A DNA stretch of 64,000 bases from CAZMGV01 sp964565925 (GTDB taxonomy: Bacteria > JAGRBM01 > JAHCIT01), in assembly GCA_964565925.1 (NCBI GenBank), contig CAZMGV010000001.1:496001-560000 (forward strand), in the 5' to 3' direction. This document shows positions 13,101-22,682 of this stretch, piece after piece. Both the position numbers and the translations under genes were made by a program. The notes under the pieces were generated by a model. That model searched no databases. It worked only from the letters and a program-made list of their open reading frames with translations, and was not told the origin of the DNA. Numbering within the stretch: position 1 is the first letter of the stretch; each line of letters starts with the position of its first letter.

Positions 13101-16100
13101 CCCGTTCCGTTATTCGGAACCAGATAGAGGCTGGAGCCGGTCGTATCGGCCACCAGGAGATCCTGCAGGCCGTCGCCGTCGAAATCGCCGGCTGCCAGCC
13201 GGCCCGTATCGCTGGCTCCGGCAACCGTGCCGAGGTCAAGCATGTACGTCTGCGTGAAGGTTCCGTCGCCATTGCCGAGCATCACGAAGAGATGGTTGGG
13301 CAGAGGTGAATACATGCCCGTCACGTAGGCGAAATCGGGGATGGTGTCGTTCGTGGAGGTGCCCAGTCCGTCGCCATCCCAGCTCACCAGCGTGCCGTCC
13401 CGGATTCCGGCACTGAATGAAGTGGACTGCAGCGCCGTCAGGTCGAATCCGCCCAGCTCAGGCTGGGATTCGTCCCAGTCGCTGGCTCCATCGAAATCCG
13501 AATCGGAAACATTGGGGTCCGTGCCGGTATTCGTCCGGTCGACGAAATTCCCGGTGCAGTTTTCCCAGCCGTCAGGCAGGTAGTCATCGTCTGAATCGGG
13601 ATCGAACGGATCGGTGCCGAGACTGGTGACCGTGGCGGCACCGGCCGGATAGGCCGCACTGCAGGCGCCGCTCGTATCTTCCATGCCGTCCAGTGCGCCG
13701 TCGCCGTCCGTGTCGGGATTGTTCGGGTCGGTGCCGGTATCCGTCGCACTGGTATAGAAACCGGTGTTGGTTTCGTAGATGTCGGCGATTCCGTCGCCAT
13801 CCGTATCGGGATTGGTCGCCGTGACCGAGAACGCCTGGGTAACCGTGCCCGCAAGGACCGACGCTGTTACCGTATAACCCGCCGGTGTGGTCGGGACCGT
13901 CACTGTCACCTGTGCGTCGCCTGAGCCGTTGGTGGTCGCCGGGCTGCCGGTGATGGAGCCGCTGGCGGCCGCGAACGCCGCATCGCCGGCAAAGGCCACG
14001 GGCGAATAGCCGGGCACCACGTTGCCGTACTGGTCCTTGACGTTGACGACCAGCGGATTCGTCAGCGCCGTGCCCATCTGGGCCGACTGGCCGTCGCCCG
14101 ATGTGATGGAAAGCGCCGCCGGCACGTCCGCCGTGCCGGTCGCGCTGAAGTTGACCGGCGAACCGGTGAGACCCGAAGCCGAAGCGGCCGCCGCCTGCGC
14201 ACCCGTCGTCGTGCCGATGGTCCAGGTCGTTCCCGCCTGACCGCTCGCGTTCGTCACGACCGGCGTGCTGCCGACGGAGCCGTTCGTAGCTCCGAACGTT
14301 ACTGACGTCCCGCTGACGTTGTTGCCGTACTGGTCCGTCACGCGGACGACGATGTTCGACGCCAGTGTCGTGCCCACCGTGCCGGTCTGCGTATCGCCGG
14401 ACACCAGCGCGAGATTCTTCGCGACGTCCGCCGTACCGGTGGCGCTAAAAGCCACTGGCGAGCCAGTGAGTCCCGTGACTGAAGCCGACGCTGCCTGCGC
14501 GCCCGCCGTCGTACCGATGGTCCAGGTTGTTCCGGCCTGACCGCTCGCGTTCGTCGCGACCGGCGTGCTGCCGACCGACCCGTTCGTAGCTCCGAAAGTT
14601 ACTGACGTTCCGCTGACGTTGTTGCCGTACTGGTCCGTCACGCGGACGACGATGTTCGACGCCANNNNNNNNNNNNNNNNNNNNNNNNNNNNNNNNNNNN
14701 NNNNNNNNNNNNNNNNNNNNNNNNNNNNNNNNNNNNNNNNNNNNNNNNNNNNNNNNNNNNNNNNTCTGCGTATCGCCGGACACCAGCGCGAGATTCTTCG
14801 CGACGTCCGCCGTACCGGTCGCGCTGAAGTTGACCGGCGAACCGGTGAGACCCGTAACCGAAGCGGCCGCCGCCTGCGCGCCAGCCGTCGTGCCGATGGT
14901 CCAGGTCGTTCCCGCCTGACCGCTCGCGTTCGTCACGACCGGCGTGCTGCCGACGGAGCCGTTCGTAGCTCCGAACGTTACTGACGTCCCGCTGACGTTG
15001 TTGCCGTACTGGTCCGTCACGCGGACGACGATGTTCGACGCCAGTGTCGTGCCCACCGTGCCGGTCTGCGTATCGCCGGACACCAGCGCGAGATTCTTCG
15101 CGACGTCCGCCGTACCGGTGGCGCTAAAAGCCACTGGCGAGCCAGTGAGTCCCGTGACTGAAGCCGACGCTGCCTGCGCGCCCGCCGTCGTACCGATGGT
15201 CCAGGTCGTTCCGGCCTGACCGCTCGCGTTCGTCACGACCGGCGTGCTGCCGACGGAGCCGTTCGTGGCACCGAACGTTACTGACGTCCCGCTCACGTTG
15301 TTACCGTACTGGTCGGTCACGCGGACGACGATATTGGACGCAAGGGTGGTCCCGACCGTTGCCGTCTGGCTATTGCCGGAGACGAGCGCGAGATTCTTCG
15401 CGACGTCCGGATTCGCGGTTGCCGAGAACGGCACCGGCGAGCCGGAGAGTCCGGTGACCGTCGCCGAGGCCGACTGTCCACCGGCGACCGTACCGAGCGT
15501 CCAGGTAGTCGAAGCAACGCCGCTCGCGTTTGTCGCGACCGGCGTGCTGCCGACTGAACCGGAGCCGGCCGCGAACGTCACGTTCGTGCCGCTGACGCCG
15601 TTGCCGTACTGATCGGTGACCACGACTGCGATGGGCGATCCCAGCGCCGCGCCTGCCGTGCCAGTCTGATTGTTACCGGAAGAAACCGCGATCGCGGTGG
15701 CGACATCCGGGTTACCGGTGGCCGAGAAGGGCACCGGCGATCCGATGAGACCCGTGACCGTTGCGGAAGCCGACTGCGAGCCCGACACCGTGCCGAGCGT
15801 CCAGGTAGTGGATGCCTGTCCGCTCGCGTTTGTCGTGACCGTTGTGCTTCCGACCGACCCGCTGCCGGCGGCGAAAGTCACGTCCATTCCGCTGATCGCA
15901 TTGCCGTACTGGTCGGTCACACTTGCGACAATTGGCGACGCAAGCTGGGTGTTGACCGTGGCGTTCTGCCCGCCGCCGGAGACGTAGTTCAGGTTGGCCG
16001 CGACGTCCGGGTTCGCGGTGGCGGAGAAGCTCACCGGCGAACCGGTCAGCCCGGTAACGGTTGCCGAGGCGAACTGGGCTCCTGCCGTCGTGCCGAGCGT

Positions 16101-17435
16101 CCAGGTGGTCGAGGCGTTGCCGCTCGCGTCCGTCGCTACCGGCGTGCCGCCGACCGAGCCGCTGCCCGCGGCGAAGGTCACGTTCGTGCCGCTAACGTTG
16201 TTGCCGTACTGGTCGGTCACGTTCACGACTATTGGCGACCCGAGCTGCGCGCCGGCCGTGCCGGTCTGCGGGGTCTGGGCATCGCCGCCCGAGACGTAGG
16301 TCAGGTTGGCGGCGGGGCCGACGGTCGCGGTCGCCGAGAAGCTGACCGGAGAGCCCGCCAGAACCGGCGCCGTCGCATCGACCGTGTAGGTGCCCGGAAC
16401 CGTGCCGAGAACCAGCGTCGACTGGGCGACACCGCTTGCATTCGTGTCGACGACGGCCGTCGTCATGACGGCGCCGTTAGCGGTGGACGTGACGGTGAAG
16501 GTCACCGGAACGCCAGAGATCGGGGCCGACAGGTCGTCCACGATCTGCACGACAAACGGCGAACCCAGCGCCGTGCCGACGGCTCCGGACTGGGGACTGC
16601 CCGGATACTGGGGATCGTTGGAGTTGGACGGGTCGCCCGAGACCAGCGACATGGTTCCCGAGTTCACCCGGAACACCACCGGCGCCATGCCGAGTGCGCG
16701 GGCCTCCACAGCGGCATAGCCGCCCTGGGCGCCAAGCGTGAAGTTGGCGGCCACCGCACCGTCCACATCGGTCAGCATATGGCCGTTGGCCGGTGACAGG
16801 GTGCCCGTGCCGGTCAGCACGCTGAACCAGACATCGGTGACATCAACCGGTGTACCGGGAGTCTGGTCCAGCCCGTCGGGACCGGTCACCTGCAACTCGA
16901 GGCTCACCGTACCGCCCGGCTGTATGATCTGGTTGTTGGGGCCCGTGATCACGACCTTGGGCGGGGCGCCCATGTCGACCGTCGTCACGAGTACGTCGTT
17001 GTCGCCTTCGTGCAGGTCGACCGTCGTCGAGCCTTCGAAATAGAAAATACCCTGATCGATATCGATGAGCGGATAGACGTCCTGGACCACCGTGGCCGTG
17101 AAGGTGGCCGTTCCGATCGGAAGCCGGTCGAAATCGAAAATGACGACCAGGTCCTGGCCAGGGATGCAGACAATACCGGCCGCGACGTCCGCGTCCGTGC
17201 AGGTCTGGAAGCTGTTGGGCATCAGGGCGACCTGGCGCACTTCGCCTACGCTTTCGCCGCTTACCACGACACGCGCGTATACGATCTGGTTCGCGGTGCC
17301 GGAGTTCAGCGCTGACTTGCTGGCCACAAAATAGATGCGGCTGGAAGCGCCGGTATCGGGATGCTGGAAGCAGCTGCTCAGCAGCACCGGTACCAGGAAG
17401 GCGAAAACGGCGGCAATACGACGTACGAAGTTCAT
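4136..17435 (-). CDS. Giant multidomain surface lipoprotein (Ig-like, TSP3, FG-GAP, BNR-like, beta-helix), interrupted by assembly gap
   Basis: One gene is split by the N-run at 14665-14764. Closing that gap at 21 nt restores the frame and gives about 4,406 residues as a minimum. A lipoprotein signal ends in LSSC (Cys22), so the mature N-terminus should be lipidated. I prefer the ATG at 17435 over the ATG at 17441 because AGGGGA lies 6 nt before it. Approximate order: an N-terminal Ig-like region; nine or more Big-1-type Ig repeats (262-1180); Asp-rich TSP3-like calcium-binding repeats near 1185, 1730, 2210 and 2720; FG-GAP/VCBS-like GDFDGDGLQD repeats between them; a BNR/sialidase-like segment with repeated DxGxTW patterns (about 1820-2200); a right-handed beta-helix-like Asn-rich region (2970-3420); a block of about 60-residue repeats; and a C-terminal region without a recognised sorting signal. 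It is probably a cell-surface adhesin or matrix protein; no enzyme activity is shown. Confidence 0.88.
5960..7065 (-). repeat. About five degenerate ~60-residue repeats in the giant lipoprotein
   Basis: Translated on the minus strand, this segment repeats a pattern of the type (Y/D)xGxxLxFTSGxxxGxxxxIxxYDGxTxxIxF. Clear copies include TYSGAKLRFTTG, QGYGLIFTSGYYNG, AGASLTWNSGVY and DGNSIEFTSGLLSG, each followed by an I-x-x-YD-type strand. The pattern resembles beta-strand repeats seen in some tail-fibre and surface proteins. It is not one of the Ig, TSP3 or FG-GAP modules elsewhere in the protein. Confidence 0.55.
13814..16652 (-). repeat. Tandem Big-1-like Ig repeat array with near-identical 300-bp units
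   Basis: Nine units of about 100 residues begin with LALVSG-like strands and carry VTDQYGNNVSG. Units 5-8 (about 15392 down to 14114) are nearly identical at DNA level with an exact 300-bp period once the N-run is shortened to 21 nt. They alternate two subtypes (AASASVTG...PVAF and AAAASVTG...PVNF), making a 600-bp A-B-A-B higher-order repeat. The outer units are more diverged. Confidence 0.9.
14665..14764. other. Assembly gap (100 N placeholder) inside the tandem repeat
   Basis: Exactly 100 N bases. Flanking sequence matches the 300-bp repeat, and the missing part of a single unit is 21 nt. The true gap should therefore be 21 nt plus a multiple of 300. The N count shifts the frame and artificially breaks the lipoprotein gene. 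Confidence 0.97.
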
Positions 17436-17976
17436 GAACATTCCCCTGAGCTGAAAGCGTCAAACGAGAGAAGGTGCGCCTGAACGGTACACCGCACTCT
17501 CGATCGGATAATTAACCGGTCACCGTCAGCCCTCGCCGGCAGCAAACAGGTCAATGGCGCTTTGCCTGCCCCAACACTTATCGAAAGCACCGCATAGACT
17601 CAAGGGTTTGGCTCACAACCGGGCGGCACAACCCACTGAAAAGACTGGATTTTCCTGTGACTAGCATCACGTGACAGCGGGATGGGACGGCCCGCCCATA
17701 ACGCACCGGGTCCACTCATCTATATAGCCTGACATTGAATAGCCTTAATCGCAGGTTATTTAACCTGTAAGAATCACTACACTTTTGCCGGATCGCCCCG
17801 CCATTTAACGACTGCAAGGATTGTCCTCTGCAAGTCGTGACTCCGGTAACGCGCGAGCGTTCCACTTACCCCGATTTTAATCTCCGGAAACCCACTATTT
17901 ACAAAATATACGCATCTCCCACCCCCCGGTCCGGTCTTTTCGGAGTTCGGCGGCCGTCGTGTAGACTGCGCGCCCC
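17436..17976. other. 541-bp divergent intergenic region
   Basis: This lies between the divergently transcribed giant lipoprotein gene and the HAD hydrolase gene and contains no supportable ORF. It should hold promoters for both. Visible elements are the palindrome at 17752-17767 and a nested inverted repeat at 17809-17837 (CGACT...AGTCG enclosing AGGA-TTG-TCCT). On the plus strand TAGACT at 17962-17967 lies 9 nt before the HAD start. Confidence 0.6.
17752..17767. promoter_or_regulatory. Perfect palindrome, candidate operator
   Basis: CAGGTTA-TT-TAACCTG is a perfect 7-bp inverted repeat with a 2-nt centre, about 315 bp upstream of the giant lipoprotein start. The spacing suits a dimeric regulator better than an RNA hairpin. 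The binding protein is unknown. Confidence 0.4.
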
Positions 17977-18738
17977 ATGGCCGGACCTCTCCCCTACGAT
18001 GCCGTTTTCTTCGACCTCTTCGATACGCTGATCCGCATCGACTACCACGGATTTCCCAAACTCACCGTGAGCGGACAGGACCGGCCGACGACAGCGGGCA
18101 AACTCCACGAATGGCTGATCGCCGAAGGTGTCCGGGTCGACCTGGAAAAGTTCACCGGCGAGCTGATCGCCGTCTGGATGGAGATCAGCCGCGAGAAGGC
18201 GAAAGCGCACACGGAAGTCTCCGCCCTCACCCGCTACGAACGCGTGCTGCCCCGGATCGGCGTGTCGGATCCCGCCGAGGTCGCCGACCGCGCCCGCCGC
18301 ATGACCCGCATGCACATGAACTATCTCGTGGAACACGCCCGGCCCGTGGACCGGGCCACCGAACTGCTCGAAGCCTGCGCCCGCAGTCTTCCCGTCGCGC
18401 TGATCTCCAACTTCGACGACACCGAGGCCGGCGAGGCGATCATCGACAAGTTCGGCTGGCGCACCCATTTCAAAAGCATCGTCATCTCGGACGCGCTCGG
18501 GCTCTGCAAGCCCCGGCGCGAACTTTACGACCGGGCCGTGTCGGACACCGGCATCCCGCATCACCGGGCGGTGATGGTCGGCGACACGCACCTAGCGGAC
18601 GTGAAGGGTGCCAAGGACGCGGGCCTCAGCTCCGTCTGGATCAACCCGAAAGGCACCGCGCTGGGCGACGCGCAGATCCGGCCCGACCACGAAATCAGGG
18701 CACTGGCCGAACTTTTCGATATCCTGCCGGTAAAGTGA
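17977..18738 (+). CDS. HAD-superfamily hydrolase
   Basis: This 253-residue protein has the HAD core. Motif I is FFDLFDTL with nucleophile D13; the residue two positions on is F15 rather than Asp, a variant seen in haloacid-dehalogenase-like members. Motif II is near LISNFDDT, the motif III Lys is in LCKPRREL, and motif IV is VGDTHLADVKGAKDAG. It is probably a phosphatase or dehalogenase of subfamily IA; the substrate is unknown. It is the first gene of a plus-strand run with the arsenosugar-type pair, 34 nt upstream of the next gene. No Shine-Dalgarno site is obvious, and TAGACT 9 nt before ATG suggests a very short leader. Confidence 0.88.
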   Translation: MAGPLPYDAVFFDLFDTLIRIDYHGFPKLTVSGQDRPTTAGKLHEWLIAEGVRVDLEKFTGELIAVWMEISREKAKAHTEVSALTRYERVLPRIGVSDPAEVADRARRMTRMHMNYLVEHARPVDRATELLEACARSLPVALISNFDDTEAGEAIIDKFGWRTHFKSIVISDALGLCKPRRELYDRAVSDTGIPHHRAVMVGDTHLADVKGAKDAGLSSVWINPKGTALGDAQIRPDHEIRALAELFDILPVK

Positions 18739-18772
18739 TCCGCGAGGCCGGCCCGTCCGGCAAGGAGTCTCC

Positions 18773-19108
18773 ATGAGCGACAGCTATTACGATTCGAAAG
18801 ATCTCAAGAAATTCGGCGACATGGGCAAGAACCGCCCGGAACTCTCGCAGAAGTTCTTCGACTGGTACGGCGCCGTGTTCGCCGACGGCGCACTCTCGGC
18901 CCGGGAAAAGTCGCTGATCGCGCTCGCCGTGGCGCACGCGGTCCAGTGCCCCTACTGCATCGACGCCTATTCGGGGGACGCCCTCGAAAAGGGCGCCGAC
19001 CTCGACCAGATGACCGAGGCGGTACACGTTGCCGCCGCCATCAAGGGCGGCGCGGCGCTCGTTCACGGCGTCCAGATGCGCAACCACGCCACCAAGATCG
19101 GCATGTAA
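18773..19108 (+). CDS. Carboxymuconolactone decarboxylase-family, arsenosugar-associated peroxidase-like protein
   Basis: This 111-residue AhpD/CMD-like protein has a CPYC redox motif (C59, C62) followed by IDAY. Its length and sequence around the motif fit the small peroxidase-like protein that accompanies ArsS-type radical SAM enzymes in arsenosugar clusters. Some relatives of such proteins are said to use selenocysteine; here both positions are TGC cysteine codons. AAGGAG lies 7 nt before ATG. It ends 9 nt before the ArsS-like gene, so co-translation is likely. The exact chemistry is not shown by sequence. Confidence 0.82.
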   Translation: MSDSYYDSKDLKKFGDMGKNRPELSQKFFDWYGAVFADGALSAREKSLIALAVAHAVQCPYCIDAYSGDALEKGADLDQMTEAVHVAAAIKGGAALVHGVQMRNHATKIGM

Positions 19109-19117
19109 GGACCTTCA

Positions 19118-20161
19118 GTGGCCCGCACCCTGCCCTCGCTCCAGTCGAGAGAGTCGCCGCTGGCGTCTCCGGCCGAACAGCTGCGCACGCTGGGGCGCGT
19201 GGAACTGCCGCACGAATTCGACGACGCGCTGAAAACCGCCGGTCTCCACCCGCTCAGGGCCCAAACGGTCTCGACGCTCCAGGTGAACGTTGGCAAGCTC
19301 TGCAACCAGACCTGCCGCCACTGCCATGTGGATGCCGGCCCCGACCGCCGCGAGATGATGACCCGCGAGACGTTCGAGCAGTGCCTCGCTGCTCTCGAAA
19401 ACAGCCCCATCCCGGTGGTCGACATCACCGGCGGCGCGCCGGAGCTGAATCCGCACTTCCGGTGGTTCGTCTCGGAGTGCCGCAAGCTGGGCCGCCACGT
19501 GATCGACCGGTGCAACCTCACGGTGCTGGAGCTGGAACCCCAGCAGAGGCTGGCGGAGTTTCTCGCCGCGCACGACGTCGAAATCGTCTGCTCGCTGCCC
19601 CACTACCGGCCGGCGAACACCGACGCGCAGCGTGGCGACGGGGTATACGAGAAATCCGTCGCCGCGCTGAAGCGGCTGAACCGGCTCGGCTACGGACACG
19701 GCGAGCCGAAACACCGGCTCGTGCTGGTGACAAACCCGGTGGGTGCGTTTCTGCCACCCGCGCAAGGGTCGATTGAGGGCGAATGGAAGCGCGAACTCGC
19801 CCGGCTTCACGGAATCACTTTCGATGCGCTCTACTGCCTCACGGACATGCCGATCAGCCGCTACCTCGAATGGCTGCTGGAGAGCGGGAACCTTGAGGGC
19901 TACCTCGTGAAGCTCGTGAGCAGCTTCAACCCAGCAGCCGCCGCCGGGGTCATGTGCCGGTCGCTTATATCGGTGCGCTGGGACGGCACGCTCTATGACT
20001 GCGACTTCAACCAGATGCTGGAACTGGGGCTGAAGACCCCGCGCCACATCCGGGACTTCGACCTGGCTGCGCTCGCCGCCCGCGAGATCGCCACCGGGCG
20101 CCACTGCTTCGGCTGCACGGCCGGAGCGGGCTCCAGTTGCGGCGGCGCAACCGTGAAATAG
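19118..20161 (+). CDS. arsS: ArsS-like radical SAM enzyme (arsenosugar biosynthesis)
   Basis: This 347-residue radical SAM protein has its 4Fe-4S motif CNQTCRHC at residues 62-69 after the TLQVNVGKLCNQ segment typical of ArsS. It has the GGAPELNPHF motif and extra C-terminal cysteines (YDCDFNQML and HCFGCTAG...SSCGG) that suggest a second cluster or substrate site. ArsS is known to join a 5'-deoxyadenosyl group to methylated arsenic in arsenosugar biosynthesis. The GTG start has AAGGA 6 nt upstream. The methyltransferase ArsM is not adjacent, so a complete pathway would need genes elsewhere. Confidence 0.88.
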   Translation: MARTLPSLQSRESPLASPAEQLRTLGRVELPHEFDDALKTAGLHPLRAQTVSTLQVNVGKLCNQTCRHCHVDAGPDRREMMTRETFEQCLAALENSPIPVVDITGGAPELNPHFRWFVSECRKLGRHVIDRCNLTVLELEPQQRLAEFLAAHDVEIVCSLPHYRPANTDAQRGDGVYEKSVAALKRLNRLGYGHGEPKHRLVLVTNPVGAFLPPAQGSIEGEWKRELARLHGITFDALYCLTDMPISRYLEWLLESGNLEGYLVKLVSSFNPAAAAGVMCRSLISVRWDGTLYDCDFNQMLELGLKTPRHIRDFDLAALAAREIATGRHCFGCTAGAGSSCGGATVK

Positions 20162-20198
20162 TTCCGCACGAACCGTTTCCCTGCCGGCCAGCTGCCGG

Positions 20199-21803
20199 TC
20201 AGCTTCCGGTCATAAACTGGGCCGAGAGATAGTCCGCGATCCGTTTTTTGAGCGTGGGGTTCGGGCAGACGGCGATGGCGCGTTCGTATGCGTCGGCGGC
20301 GAGCCTCGGGAATCCGAGATCCTTGTAGAGCGTGGCCAGCTTGCGCAGGCCGATGAAATATTTCGGCATCCGGGCGACGGCGGCCTCGTATTCGGCGAGC
20401 GCCAGATAGGTCTGCCCCGACGCCGACAGCGCCTCGGCCAGATAGTACCGGTTCATGCCGGCGTCGTCGTATTCGACCGCCTCGCGGAACAGGCGGATCG
20501 CCTCGGGGAACCGCCCCGCCTCGTGGTGCGCCAGCGCCGCCTTCACGGCGGCTTCGGCGGCCACCCGCGCGTTCGTCATTCCCGCCGGTTCGCCCATGAT
20601 CAGCGACTGGATCAGCACCCGTTCCAGGTCGTGCGCCACCCGGTAGGATTCCGCCGGGTAGACGATGAAATCGTCCGCACCGGTCAGCTGGCGGAAATCC
20701 TGGCAGGTCCTCCAGTCGCTGAAGCGGGAGCCGCAGCAGACGAGCGTGACCTCGTCCAGCTCCCCGGCTTCCTGCAGCTCCTGCAGTTCGGTGATCAGCG
20801 ATCCGCTCCAGACCGAGAAGTCGCAGATGAGCAGCCTGGGCCTTGCCCAGCCGATAAGCCGCCCGATACCGCCGCCGCCCGCATCCACCACCGCCCGCAG
20901 ATGCCGCCTGCGAGCGGCCGTGAGCAGCAGTTCGCCCAGCTTCTGATCCTGCGTCACGATGGCGATGCCGGCGATACCCGCGATTCCGGCAGGAACCGCG
21001 CCACCGGTCTTGCCGGCGGGAGCGTCGATCCGCAGGTCGTCGTCATCATCGTCCCCAGCGTCGATCTCGGTGATCTCTTCGAGAACTGGCACCGGTGCGG
21101 CAGCTTTGACAACAGGAGCTCTGGCAATGGCGGCTTTGGCAACCGCTGGCTTCGGGGCAGCGGGAGCCGTCCGGGTCACGGGGACCGGCTCCTCGCGCTG
21201 GCCGGTCCGGTCTATTTCAAACGCGTCGTCGCCGACGATATAGCCGGCCACATCCAGTCCGCCGGACGATGCAGCCGGAAGTTCCACAGCCGCTGCATCG
21301 AACCGCTCCATGCTCGTGTCCGGTTCCAGCCAGTCGTGGCGTCCGCCGAGCGCCCGGTAGGCATCGACGATCCGGGTCATCAGCTGGCGTTCTTCGCAGA
21401 CCAGCTTGCGGACTCTCGCGCCCAGGCGCCGCTGAACGTCGTCCATGAGCATGATCAGCTCGGGATCGCCGATCGCCGCCTCGATCACATGCCCCTGCTT
21501 GGCGATGGGCAGGATTTTTGCCTTGAGTGCCAGGTCCTTGGGGACCTTGGCGACGAGCCGGAGATCGATGCGGGATTTGCGGACGGCCACCGTACCCAGG
21601 CCGATCTGCTTGCCCACGGCGGCGGCGACCTTCTCGCCGTCGCAGAGCTCCAGGCGCACGACGACCTCGCCGATCCGGCGGTGGCCGAACTCGGTCTCCC
21701 ACCGCTCCTGGGTTTCCAGTGCCGACTGGAGACCCTGTTCGGTAATCGCGCCCGATTGTACAAGCAGCTCGCCCAGTCGAGGGCGCTGCGGTGCCGTTCC
21801 CAT
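20199..21803 (-). CDS. GspE-N/MshEN domain, receiver-like and TPR protein
   Basis: This is a 534-residue protein. The N-terminus (about 8-120) resembles the MshEN/GspE N-terminal domain of type II secretion ATPases (LGELLVQSGAITEQGL and the second half ending ILPIAKQGHVIEAAIGDP). No ATPase domain follows. A low-complexity Ala/Pro and poly-Asp linker (about 185-270) leads to a degenerate receiver-like domain (about 275-405) containing LLICDFSVWSG, then TPR helices (about 415-530). MshEN domains can bind cyclic di-GMP, so a scaffold or signalling role is plausible but inferred. It converges with the arsS-like gene. Confidence 0.75.
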   Translation of the reverse strand: MGTAPQRPRLGELLVQSGAITEQGLQSALETQERWETEFGHRRIGEVVVRLELCDGEKVAAAVGKQIGLGTVAVRKSRIDLRLVAKVPKDLALKAKILPIAKQGHVIEAAIGDPELIMLMDDVQRRLGARVRKLVCEERQLMTRIVDAYRALGGRHDWLEPDTSMERFDAAAVELPAASSGGLDVAGYIVGDDAFEIDRTGQREEPVPVTRTAPAAPKPAVAKAAIARAPVVKAAAPVPVLEEITEIDAGDDDDDDLRIDAPAGKTGGAVPAGIAGIAGIAIVTQDQKLGELLLTAARRRHLRAVVDAGGGGIGRLIGWARPRLLICDFSVWSGSLITELQELQEAGELDEVTLVCCGSRFSDWRTCQDFRQLTGADDFIVYPAESYRVAHDLERVLIQSLIMGEPAGMTNARVAAEAAVKAALAHHEAGRFPEAIRLFREAVEYDDAGMNRYYLAEALSASGQTYLALAEYEAAVARMPKYFIGLRKLATLYKDLGFPRLAADAYERAIAVCPNPTLKKRIADYLSAQFMTGS

Positions 21804-21923
21804 GCGTGCCGTGGACCCCTATGCCGGAAAGATTAACACATCCAAGTTGGCGGGAAACGAGCGATCTCCGCGCCGTCCGCGAAACGCACCGTCCTGAAAC
21901 GGTCCGTGACCGTAATGCCGCCT

Positions 21924-22661
21924 CTACCAGGCGAGCGGCTTGCCGTCGCGGAAGAATCCGCCCGTGGGACCGTCGCCCGGCAGAGTGGCCGCCCAGACGA
22001 TCCCGCTGGCCCCTTCAGGCACGGCGCGGGTTGCGTTCGCGCCGCCCATCTCGGTGCGCACCCAGCCGGGGCAGACCGAATTGATCTTGATCTTATGCGG
22101 TGCGAGCTCCTCGGAGAGCAATTTTGTAAGGGCATTAAGGGCGGTCTTCGACAGCCGGTAGCCGGGATAACCGCCGTTCATCTCGGAGAGCTGTCCCATG
22201 CCGCTCGAAACATTGACGATGCGGCCCGAGCCGTCGGTCTTCATCAGCGGCGCCAGTGCCTTGATCACGTTGAACGAACCGAAGGCGTTGGCCTCCATCC
22301 CTTCGCGAAGCTGTTCCAGCGACGCCGAGAGCGACGGCGTGAGGCCGCCGGTCGGGTATTGCTGCACGGGCGGCGGGGAGTTCAGCCCCGGAAACACCCC
22401 GGCGTTGTTCACCAGCACCGTCAGCGACCCGTATTTGTGCTTGAGCCAACCGGCGAACTCATGGACGCTTTTCTCGTCCGTCACGTCGAGCTGCTGCCCT
22501 TCGGCGGACAGCTTCTCGGCGGCAAGTTTGGTCGCGGCCGCCTCCGCCTTCTTGCGGTACCGGGCCGTCACGACGACGTGATAGCCTTTCAGCGCAAGCT
22601 GGCGTGCGGTTTCCAGACCCAGGCCCCGGTACGCACCGGTGATCACTGCGACGTTCGCCAT
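21924..22661 (-). CDS. Short-chain dehydrogenase/reductase
   Basis: A 245-residue classical SDR: cofactor motif TGAYRGLG at 8-15, NNAG at 85-88, catalytic Ser near 152 and YRLSK (Y168, K172). It resembles carbonyl-reductase-like members that prefer NADP. AAGGAA precedes the ATG. It is the last gene of a minus-strand operon after a Tat-exported subunit and a GMC oxidoreductase, 21 nt downstream of the latter. It probably acts on a carbonyl or alcohol intermediate related to the GMC substrate, which is unknown. Confidence 0.92.
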   Translation of the reverse strand: MANVAVITGAYRGLGLETARQLALKGYHVVVTARYRKKAEAAATKLAAEKLSAEGQQLDVTDEKSVHEFAGWLKHKYGSLTVLVNNAGVFPGLNSPPPVQQYPTGGLTPSLSASLEQLREGMEANAFGSFNVIKALAPLMKTDGSGRIVNVSSGMGQLSEMNGGYPGYRLSKTALNALTKLLSEELAPHKIKINSVCPGWVRTEMGGANATRAVPEGASGIVWAATLPGDGPTGGFFRDGKPLAW

Positions 22662-22682
22662 GACTATTCCTTACGCAGCCGC

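Noticed and set aside
4139..13309. Long plus-strand ORFs (up to about 530 codons) opposite the giant lipoprotein gene
   Set aside because: They mirror the GC-biased codon pattern of the minus-strand gene, encode Arg/His-rich sequence with no domains, and have no ribosome sites.
14445..14664. Apparent frameshifted C-terminus after the N-run
   Set aside because: It is caused by the arbitrary 100-N spacer; a 21-nt gap restores the lipoprotein frame.
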